From the NCBI GenBank assembly GCA_037131145.1, contig JBAXRP010000005.1, positions 1 through 55,713 of the forward strand: a stretch of DNA of 55,713 nucleotides, given 5' to 3'. Every line of letters starts with the position of its first letter. Position 1 is the stretch's first letter. Source of the stretch: CAIVAT01 sp037131145. GTDB lineage: Bacteria > Bacteroidota > Bacteroidia > Bacteroidales > FEN-979. The notes under the pieces are model-generated. The model saw only the letters and a list, made by a program, of their open reading frames with translations, was not told the DNA's origin and made no database searches. Position numbers and translations under genes: made by a program. Below, one piece after another: positions 48,964 to 55,713 of this stretch.

Positions 48964-49753
48964 AATCATCTTTGAAGTCAATCAGCGTATTATGCCCCGA
49001 ACCAGGAAGTATCCAAAGCTGTGAACCCGGAATACTTCTGAAAATTTCAAGTGTATGTTCAGGTTTGATGATGTCGTGATCGCCGCCGATAACGAGCGTA
49101 GGGCATTTGATCGTCCGAAGGCTTTCCTGGGAAATATTGGGTTGATAAATCATCATCCTGATAAGCTTAGTCTGGTTTGTCAGCTCAGGGTACTGTTCAG
49201 CATGGCTTAACAAATTCACCTGCTGTATCATGGACTGAATCTCGGCATTGGAAAGAGCCGTAGTATCCGGTCTGATATTCGCCCCGGTGGCGGCAAGCTT
49301 TTTAACCTTATCAGGGTGTCTGATGGCGAGCTCCAATCCATTGATGCCGCCATCGCTCCATCCAATTACAAAAGCAGAATCAAGATGCAGCGAATCGAGC
49401 AGGGCATTGAAATCGTCAGCCATCATCTCGTACGATAGTGAATCTGATGGGTCGATCGATTTTCCATGAGCCCGGCTGTCAACTGCTATCACCTGGTATT
49501 TCTTGGCAAACCAGGGGATTTGGTATTTCATTGATTCGATAGACCCACTGTTGCCATGAATCAGGAGCGCCGGTTCTCCTTTTCCATAAACTTCGAAATA
49601 CATTCTGAAACCACGGGTTTGGATATACCTGCCATTTTTTGAATTTTGACCATATTGTATTTCTGAACCCGTTTTTGATTTGGGTTGTGAAAATGCAGGA
49701 AAAGGAAGGTTGATAAGAAAAATCAATACAGCCGATAGAAAAATTGTTTTCAT
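48923..49753 (-). CDS. Secreted alpha/beta hydrolase
   Basis: This 276-residue protein (from ATG 49753) has a signal peptide (about 1-22, ending AFSQ) and the alpha/beta hydrolase fold: oxyanion region LLIHGNSGS, nucleophile elbow GWSDGG with Ser133, an acid (Asp225 or Asp227) in IGGDHDIIKPEH and the His254 of GSGHNTL. The substrate is unknown; esterase or a C-C hydrolase is possible. I chose this ATG over the longer frame because it opens the signal peptide, and a TTG-N21-TACATTTG promoter sits just upstream. Confidence 0.88.
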   Translation of the reverse strand: MKTIFLSAVLIFLINLPFPAFSQPKSKTGSEIQYGQNSKNGRYIQTRGFRMYFEVYGKGEPALLIHGNSGSIESMKYQIPWFAKKYQVIAVDSRAHGKSIDPSDSLSYEMMADDFNALLDSLHLDSAFVIGWSDGGINGLELAIRHPDKVKKLAATGANIRPDTTALSNAEIQSMIQQVNLLSHAEQYPELTNQTKLIRMMIYQPNISQESLRTIKCPTLVIGGDHDIIKPEHTLEIFRSIPGSQLWILPGSGHNTLIDFKDDFNEQVGNFFSAVR

Positions 49754-49772
49754 GAGGTTAATGATTAGCCTG

Positions 49773-49804
49773 CAAATGTACGCTAAAGCTGACGGTTTGT
49801 TCAA
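49773..49804 (-). promoter_or_regulatory. Promoter of the alpha/beta hydrolase gene
   Basis: Minus strand: TTG (49804-49802), 21-bp spacer, TACATTTG (49780-49773), giving a leader of about 20 nt before the ATG at 49753. A longer frame would begin with TTG inside this -33 element. Confidence 0.6.
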
Positions 49805-49840
49805 GACCCTACCCTAAAACCCTCCCCAAAAAGGAAAAAA

Positions 49841-50605
49841 CTAACCAAGTGGTTTGTCAGGCAGGAAAGTTATTTTTTTCTTCTCCGGCGTCCTGACCGC
49901 TTCCCTCGGTTTATCCTGTTGATTCACTATTTTGGCGGGTGACTGCTTTGGCTGCGGTCTTTGCTGTGGTTGCAGCTTCGGTTGCTCGTTTCTTGGACTG
50001 TTGTCTTGCAATCTGTTTATTGGATTTTGTTTTTGTCTGTTCGTTACCGGAATTTGATAATACCGGGTCAATGCCCATCCCAGGTTTTTCCCTTCTTTCT
50101 CAATATTGGCGATATAATAATAAAACTGTATTATTTTCACCTGCTTGTCCACGAAAAAATCGGCATAGAGGGAATCGCTCTCGCCCGGTTCAATTTCAAA
50201 AGGCGCCTTTTCCGAAAATGTCCAGTTTCTTTCCAAAATCAGATTCCATTCAATACAGGTAGAATCTTCTGAAACCGGATCGGCGCCAGCCTTCAAATTT
50301 TTTTCGATCGGAGAAGGAAGGGGCAATACGCGCATGAGGCGCAATTCGGCAGTCTTCGCTTTTAAAAGCGTCTCCTTGATGTTTTCATGCAAAATTGCAA
50401 CGTGGACCAGGTTGTGGGAGGCGTCCACTTCCATGCAATCAATCGTAATGCTCAGGTTGATCCCGGGATAATGCTCCCGCTTTTTGATGAACATCCGGTA
50501 GGTCCAGATTCCGCCCACAATCATGGCTGCGATGGTAAATCCTGCCTGGATGATATCTACCCAGTCTTTGAATTCAGTTGGAAGCGCTATTGCTATATTA
50601 CTCAT
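49841..50605 (-). CDS. Unknown single-pass membrane protein with Gln/Pro-rich tail
   Basis: This 254-residue protein is of no family I recognise. One membrane helix lies near the N-terminus (about 14-38, IIQAGFTIAAMIVGGIWTY). A beta-strand-rich domain follows (about 45-180; INLSITIDCMEVDASHNLVHVAI, core SITIDCMEVD; FEIEPGESDSLYADFFVD). The last 60-70 residues are a low-complexity Gln/Pro/Lys tail (QPQQRPQPKQSPAK). The sandwich-like domain resembles small bacterial membrane-attached domains of unknown role. Transcribed alone on the minus strand. Codon usage looks like that of its neighbours. Confidence 0.6.
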   Translation of the reverse strand: MSNIAIALPTEFKDWVDIIQAGFTIAAMIVGGIWTYRMFIKKREHYPGINLSITIDCMEVDASHNLVHVAILHENIKETLLKAKTAELRLMRVLPLPSPIEKNLKAGADPVSEDSTCIEWNLILERNWTFSEKAPFEIEPGESDSLYADFFVDKQVKIIQFYYYIANIEKEGKNLGWALTRYYQIPVTNRQKQNPINRLQDNSPRNEQPKLQPQQRPQPKQSPAKIVNQQDKPREAVRTPEKKKITFLPDKPLG

Positions 50606-51264
50606 AATCTGATTTTAAGATATTTTTTTCAGACAAATCAAATATGAAAACAGAAGGCGGCAATTGGACAAAAAGCGGTCAATAAAGATTTTACATAGAA
50701 CCGTCAATTACTTTTCCCGGTTGCAATCTTAAAAAACATGCCTGAGTTCCTGAAGGGTAATTTCAACCATCTTTTCAACCGGAGTTTTTCAGTAATTCTG
50801 ACTTTTTCTGATTTTGTCATATTTTCTGGTCTTGGCCACTTCGTTTTGCGACAAGCTATTGTTTGTTGATCAAGGCAAAGATAAAAAATATTATTCAGTC
50901 CGATAGGATGAATTCGATTGCGCTGATCATTTCGCATTCTTCGGCGTCCTTCCCGGTTCCATTGCTTTTAAAAAGGATTCACTGGGTTGTAAATGATAGA
51001 AGGGACATGGAATTTGAGCAACTATTACCCCACAGACCAAAGGGGTTTTTTATTATTTTTGCCATTATTTTACCTCCCCTCACTTACAGAATTGTGAATG
51101 ATACTTGAAAAATGCTATTTGATACTTTACAGGATACCCTCCCCAAAAAACCACAATTTTGAAATTTTGAACTTCCCGGGAACTTCACGTTAAACGTTAA
51201 ATATGACTTTAAGTAGTATTACCCTCAATTGATATCAAAAGAAACGAGTAATAAAAATATTCCT
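50606..51264. other. Long intergenic stretch upstream of valS
   Basis: About 660 bp without a gene I can support. It contains a TATCTTTG match on the minus strand near 50876-50883 that faces no nearby start, a 10-bp palindrome TTCCCGGGAA (51173-51182) and two CACGTTA/AACGTTA heptamers (51186-51199) ahead of valS. Short frames here have no family features. No T-box-like or tRNA-like structure was evident by eye. Confidence 0.5.
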
Positions 51265-53886
51265 ATGACAGAAATTAATTCCAAATACGACCCCTCCAAC
51301 GTTGAAGATAAATGGTACGCCTGGTGGATGGAAAAAGGCTTTTTCCATTCCGAACCCGACGACCGCGAGCCATATTGCATTGTTATTCCGCCGCCAAATG
51401 TTACCGGAGTGCTTCACATGGGGCACATGCTCAACAATTCCATTCAGGATATTTTTGTGCGACGGGCGCGCATGATGGGCAAAAATGCCTGTTGGGTTCC
51501 CGGCACCGACCATGCATCTATCGCAACCGAAGCAAAGGTGGTAACTAAACTTAAGGAGCAGGGAATTGACAAGTCGGCTCTCACGCGCGAAGAGTTTCTC
51601 AGTCATGCCTGGGAATGGAAAACAAAGCATGGCGGCATCATCCTTGACCAGTTGAAAAAACTCGGCGCTTCCTGCGACTGGGAGCGTACCTGTTTTACAA
51701 TGGACGATTCACTTTACGAATCGGTGATTGACGTTTTTATTGATCTTTACAACAAAGGTTTGATTTACCGGGGAGTTCGGATGGTGAACTGGGATCCAAA
51801 GGCGTTAACTGCGGTTTCCGACGAAGAGGTGATCTATAAAGAAGTTAACTCGAAATTGTATTATGTTCGGTACAAGGTTGAAGGCGAAACGGAGGAGTGG
51901 ATAACCATTGCCACAACCCGCCCGGAAACTATTCTCGGCGATACTGCAATCTGTGTTCACCCCGAAGATGAACGTTATCAAAGTCTTCGCGGTAAAAAGA
52001 TTCTTGTTCCCTTGCTCAACCGCGCCATTCCTGTTATTTTTGATGAATACGTTGACCGCGAATTTGGCACCGGGGCTTTGAAAGTAACTCCGGCGCACGA
52101 TATTAATGACTACAACCTTGGATTGAAGCACAAACTTGAGGTTATTGATACCTTCAATCCCAATGGAACCATGAGCGAAGCGGCAAAACTATTTATTGGA
52201 GAGGATCGTTTTGTGGTGAGGCGAAAAATCTCAGAGGAGCTGAAAAATTGCGGACATATTGTTAAAATCGAAGAATATACCAATAAAATCGGGTATTCCG
52301 AGCGTACCGATGAGGTTATTGAACCGCGAATTTCCGTTCAATGGTTCATGAAGATGAAAGATATGGCAAAACCGGCTCTCGATCTGGTTGAAAATGATAC
52401 AATACTGTTCCATCCGGCGAAATATAAAAATATGTACCGCCATTGGATGGCAAATGTGACCGATTGGTGTATCTCACGACAACTTTGGTGGGGGCAACGC
52501 ATACCTGCTTATTACCTTCCGGATGGTGAGTTTGTGGTGGCAAAGTCAAAAGAGGAAGCATTTAAACAAGTAAGTTCAACGTTTTCAATTGACGACCTGA
52601 AACAGGATGAAGATGTACTCGATACCTGGTTTTCGAGCTGGCTGTGGCCTATTTCGGTTTTTGACGGTATCCGCAATCCCGGTAATCGCGATATCAACTA
52701 TTATTACCCGACAAACGACCTTATCACCGCGCCGGAAATCATCTTTTTCTGGGTAGCGCGGATGATCATGGCAGGCATGGAATACCGCAAGGAGATACCT
52801 TTCAGGAATGTCTATTTCACCGGGATTGTCCGTGATAAGCTGGGTAGGAAAATGTCAAAGTCATTGGGAAATTCACCGGAGCCGCTTGACCTTATAAGTA
52901 AAAACGGCGCCGACGCAGTCCGGGTTGGAATGTTACTTTGCTCCCCTGCCGGAAATGATCTGTTGTATGATGACGCTCTTATTGAGCAGGGAAGGAATTT
53001 CTGCAACAAAATCTGGAATGCCATGCGGCTTATCAAAGGCTGGCCCGTTGATCCAAACCTTACGCAACCAAATGTTAATAAAGTTTCTTTAACCTGGTTT
53101 GATTCTGCTTTCAATTCAGCCCTCTCAAATATTTATTCTTTATATGACGATTATCGGTTGTCGGAAGCCCTGATGGCTACCTACAAACTTGTGTGGGATG
53201 ATTTCTGTTCCTGGTTCCTTGAGATGGTAAAACCAGCTTATCAGCAACCGATTGATAATGATACATATAATTTGGTAATTGGCTATTTTGAAAAGATATT
53301 GCAGGTACTTCATCCTTTCATGCCCTTCATCACCGAAGAGATATGGCATATCATTGGAGAACGAAAGGAAGAAGAATCCATAATGCTGACAAGGCAACCT
53401 GAACTAACTGGTTTTAACCAGGGAATTATCGAGAAGTTCTCTTATGCCTGCGATGTAATCATTGCAATCCGTAATGCCAGAAAAGAGAAGAATATCCCGC
53501 AAAAGGAATCCATAAAACTATTTATCAGGAAAAACAATAATGAAACCGCCGACAGAACCTACGATGCGCTGATTATGAAACTCTGCAACATCAGCGATCT
53601 CGGCTATGTTGAAAACAAGGTTGATGGTTGCCTCTCCTTTGTAGTGGGTTCTACTGAGTTTTTTATTCCGTTAACGGGAATACTGGATGATGCCGAAGAG
53701 TTGAAAAAACTGGAAGAGGAGCTTGCCTATACAACTGGTTTTCTTGGGAAAGTATTGCAAAAACTCAGCAACGAAAGTTTTGTGAAGAATGCGCCGGAAG
53801 CAGTTGTTGCTTCGGAACGGAAAAAACTTAACGACGCAGAAGCCCGAATCCGCGTACTGGAGGAACAAATCAGCAGACTATTATGA
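51265..53886 (+). CDS. valS: Valine-tRNA ligase
   Basis: This 873-residue class I synthetase charges tRNA-Val and edits Thr. The HIGH-type motif is HMGH (51-54) in PPPNVTGVLHMGHML; the editing (CP1) domain holds TTRPETILGDTAICVHP; the second signature is KMSKS (529-533) in GRKMSKSLGNSPEPLDLI. A C-terminal anticodon-binding domain and a terminal coiled coil (about 805-870, LEEELAYTTGFLGKVLQKL) complete it. I chose ATG 51265 over a TTG 12 codons upstream because the family begins EINSKYDPSNVEDKWY. Confidence 0.97.
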   Translation: MTEINSKYDPSNVEDKWYAWWMEKGFFHSEPDDREPYCIVIPPPNVTGVLHMGHMLNNSIQDIFVRRARMMGKNACWVPGTDHASIATEAKVVTKLKEQGIDKSALTREEFLSHAWEWKTKHGGIILDQLKKLGASCDWERTCFTMDDSLYESVIDVFIDLYNKGLIYRGVRMVNWDPKALTAVSDEEVIYKEVNSKLYYVRYKVEGETEEWITIATTRPETILGDTAICVHPEDERYQSLRGKKILVPLLNRAIPVIFDEYVDREFGTGALKVTPAHDINDYNLGLKHKLEVIDTFNPNGTMSEAAKLFIGEDRFVVRRKISEELKNCGHIVKIEEYTNKIGYSERTDEVIEPRISVQWFMKMKDMAKPALDLVENDTILFHPAKYKNMYRHWMANVTDWCISRQLWWGQRIPAYYLPDGEFVVAKSKEEAFKQVSSTFSIDDLKQDEDVLDTWFSSWLWPISVFDGIRNPGNRDINYYYPTNDLITAPEIIFFWVARMIMAGMEYRKEIPFRNVYFTGIVRDKLGRKMSKSLGNSPEPLDLISKNGADAVRVGMLLCSPAGNDLLYDDALIEQGRNFCNKIWNAMRLIKGWPVDPNLTQPNVNKVSLTWFDSAFNSALSNIYSLYDDYRLSEALMATYKLVWDDFCSWFLEMVKPAYQQPIDNDTYNLVIGYFEKILQVLHPFMPFITEEIWHIIGERKEEESIMLTRQPELTGFNQGIIEKFSYACDVIIAIRNARKEKNIPQKESIKLFIRKNNNETADRTYDALIMKLCNISDLGYVENKVDGCLSFVVGSTEFFIPLTGILDDAEELKKLEEELAYTTGFLGKVLQKLSNESFVKNAPEAVVASERKKLNDAEARIRVLEEQISRLL

Positions 53887-53923
53887 AATATTCCATTCGG
53901 GCGGTTGGAAATTATCTTTTATT

Positions 53924-55713
53924 CTACTTCTTCAGATTTTTATTGTATTGAAAAACAAATTTCAAATCGGCGTAAGTAACTGTTTCGCCTAATGAATTTT
54001 TAATTTCACCCATAGTTTTTTCGGGATTTTTATACATAAATTCTGAAATCTTCTGAAGTTTTTCTTCCGGAACAAAATCTGTAACTTTAAGTTCACCGCT
54101 TCCCACATAATCAGCTAAATGACTTTCGATGGTTGATATTGCCAGAATTCGTTCAAAGGCAATTTCGGCAATGGTTTTACCGGATTTAAACATCTCAAAA
54201 CTCAATATACCAGAGCTGTTTTTTCCTTTTTTCCCAGCAACCGCAATTTCAAGCTGTGTAGGAATTATTTTATTTTCAATACAATACATTTTGATTATAG
54301 CTATTATACTCTTGCCAAACTGGTTGATTTTGGCAAGCCCGATTCCTTTAATTGCTTTCAATTCGGGAAGGGTGGTTGGCAATTTATTCATCAATTCAAT
54401 GATTGACTTTTGCGGCAAAATCATATATGTAGGAAGATCTTTTTCGTTGGCAAGATTGTCTCGCCATTTTTTTATCTCAGTATAAAGCTTTGGATGAACG
54501 ATGCTTTTCGAAAATTCCTCCGGCGACAAGCCTTTTTGTTTAAATGACGGACGGAAATCAACCTCGGCATTTGACCTCATTTTAATATAGGAAATGGTTT
54601 CAAAGCCAGTTTGACAATTTTTCAGACAAGCTGATTTGATGAAAACCTCTTTTTGAAATTTTTCCAATGACTGATTAAGAAGTTTTTTTACAGCCTTATT
54701 ATCTGTTTCAAAATTTATCGTTTCGAGAAATGCAGTAAGATGAGCGTTTAATTTGGTAAAGAAATATGTGGCGGCTTGTTTGATTCTATTCTGCAATTCA
54801 GGATTTTCTTCGGGGAGCGCCGCCGGCGTCAATAATTTTGTCATTTGCACCTTGAACTTTTCTGCAATCTGAAATAATTCCGATTCACAAAGAATTCTTT
54901 TCGCTTGTAAATCAGTAATTAAAGCGCCATCAATGATTGTTGAATTTTCAGCGGTAATTTTTTGTAAACCGTCGAATCTGTATTTGGTTAACTTAAAATC
55001 GAATAGTTCGTATAACAAATCCTGCTGGAAAAGGTATTTTGATTCGAAAAGTTTTTCGGGTCCCGGTTCTTTCTGCTGGGCTTCAAGCGAATAATTCATT
55101 ACCAAAGCATCTGTTTTTATCCCTGATACAGAAATTGGCGTACTTAAAACAATGCCGGTAAAAGTTCTGCAACGGCTTAAAGCCACATACACCTGACCGA
55201 AGGCAAAAGCCGCATTGGCGTCAATAATTACCTTATCGAACGTAAGTCCCTGACTTTTATGGATGGTTATAGCCCAGGCTAATTTAAGCGGTAATTGCGT
55301 GAAACTTCCCGCAACTTCTTCTTTAATTTCCTTGGTTTCCTGGTTCATAGAATATTTTACATTTTCCCATACCACCTGGCCAACGGCTATTTCCTCAGTA
55401 TCGGCAGGACATTTCACAAAAACCATATCTTCTTCAAAACGGGTAATTTTTCCGATTTTTCCATTATAATAACTTTTTTCGGGCGACAAATCATTTTTAA
55501 TAAACATTACCTGGGCGCCCTTTTTCAATTCGAGTTTCTCTTCGGTTGGAAAAAGGTATGGAGGAAAGTCATCGGTAATTTTTGCTGAAAATATGTGTGA
55601 TTTTTTGGAAATTTCATTCAGCCTGGCTTGGTTTATTTCAAAAGCGTTGGCATTATGGGTTGTTAAGGTGATGTACCCTTCATCGTCTGCGGCTTTAAAA
55701 CCGGGAATGAAAC
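53924..55713 (-). CDS. ATP-dependent DNA helicase with HRDC and HTH domains, 5' part cut off
   Basis: This frame stays open to the right edge of the window, so the N-terminal P-loop part lies outside. The visible 596 codons begin ...GYITLTTHNANAFEINQ, then KKGAQVMFIKND and the UvrD-C2-type helicase end AITIHKSQGLTFDKVIID and VALSRC. A helical region with four cysteines follows. Next is an HRDC domain with a helix-hairpin-helix segment (LPELKAIKGIGLAKINQFG), then an HTH-like C-terminus (GKTIAEIAFERILAISTIE). It is a PIF1/RecD-like superfamily 1 helicase of the kind common in Bacteroidota. A start in mid-frame is not believable because the conserved sequence continues upstream. Confidence 0.86.
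   Translation of the reverse strand, partial: FIPGFKAADDEGYITLTTHNANAFEINQARLNEISKKSHIFSAKITDDFPPYLFPTEEKLELKKGAQVMFIKNDLSPEKSYYNGKIGKITRFEEDMVFVKCPADTEEIAVGQVVWENVKYSMNQETKEIKEEVAGSFTQLPLKLAWAITIHKSQGLTFDKVIIDANAAFAFGQVYVALSRCRTFTGIVLSTPISVSGIKTDALVMNYSLEAQQKEPGPEKLFESKYLFQQDLLYELFDFKLTKYRFDGLQKITAENSTIIDGALITDLQAKRILCESELFQIAEKFKVQMTKLLTPAALPEENPELQNRIKQAATYFFTKLNAHLTAFLETINFETDNKAVKKLLNQSLEKFQKEVFIKSACLKNCQTGFETISYIKMRSNAEVDFRPSFKQKGLSPEEFSKSIVHPKLYTEIKKWRDNLANEKDLPTYMILPQKSIIELMNKLPTTLPELKAIKGIGLAKINQFGKSIIAIIKMYCIENKIIPTQLEIAVAGKKGKNSSGILSFEMFKSGKTIAEIAFERILAISTIESHLADYVGSGELKVTDFVPEEKLQKISEFMYKNPEKTMGEIKNSLGETVTYADLKFVFQYNKNLKK

Noticed and set aside
50704..51108. Two short frames (77 codons on the minus strand, 81 on the plus strand) in the gap before valS
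   Set aside because: They overlap each other, have no family features, no plausible start signals and biased residue content, so they look like chance frames.
1..55713. tRNA, rRNA, riboswitch and prophage genes
   Set aside because: None was recognised by eye on either strand. A covariance-model search would be decisive and could not be run.

Overview
The window reads as a chromosomal segment of a Bacteroidota bacterium, most likely a Bacteroidales-like environmental lineage. The evidence is a fused LpxC-FabZ enzyme, a PorX-type regulator, two proteins with type IX secretion C-terminal tails, DUF4252 and DUF6427-like genes, and many promoter boxes of the Bacteroidota form TAnnTTTG, sometimes preceded by TTG or TTTG at 19-21 bp. 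No rRNA, tRNA, CRISPR array, prophage, transposase gene or plasmid origin was seen. Coding density is high, with both strands used about equally.

Layout. 1-3.6 kb: a REP-like palindrome, a GPP34-family protein, a YhcC-type radical SAM protein and a POT peptide transporter. 3.7-8.3 kb: an ECF sigma factor, anti-sigma-like and DUF4252 operon, then alaS. 8.4-13.7 kb: a LolC/E-type permease, a methyltransferase, rbfA, an Rh-type ammonium transporter, an outer-membrane barrel and a lipoprotein. 13.8-19.9 kb: an MsbA-type exporter, a compact PBP4-like protein, tsaE, porX and an HD phosphohydrolase. 20-26.3 kb: lpxD, lpxC-fabZ, lpxA and an ABC ATPase, then an FkbM methyltransferase, efp and a second LpxD-like gene. 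26.3-32.6 kb: a surface polysaccharide locus with a Wzy-like ligase/polymerase, two Wzz-like proteins, a flippase and a glycosyltransferase. 32.6-38.3 kb: purD, a DUF6427-like membrane protein, rnhB and a large beta-propeller protein. 38.3-42.6 kb: a peptidoglycan operon (MurL-like epimerase, MurD, glucosaminidase with LysM) and a YqgE protein. 42.6-46 kb: two beta-helix proteins with type IX tails. 46.3-55.7 kb: cutC, a TPR histidine kinase, an alpha/beta hydrolase, an unknown membrane protein, valS and a helicase cut by the right edge.

Most of the genes serve the cell envelope: lipid A synthesis and export, lipoprotein release, peptidoglycan synthesis and turnover, surface polysaccharide, and type IX secretion with its regulator.

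Two things stand out. First, a MurL-like gene overlaps murD, which points to the MurD2/MurL route, in which L-Glu is added and then epimerised. Second, short tandem arrays of 7- or 8-bp units with different unit sequences recur between genes. They also run in frame inside alaS, form the linker before both type IX tails, and contain the apparent TTG start codons of two genes.
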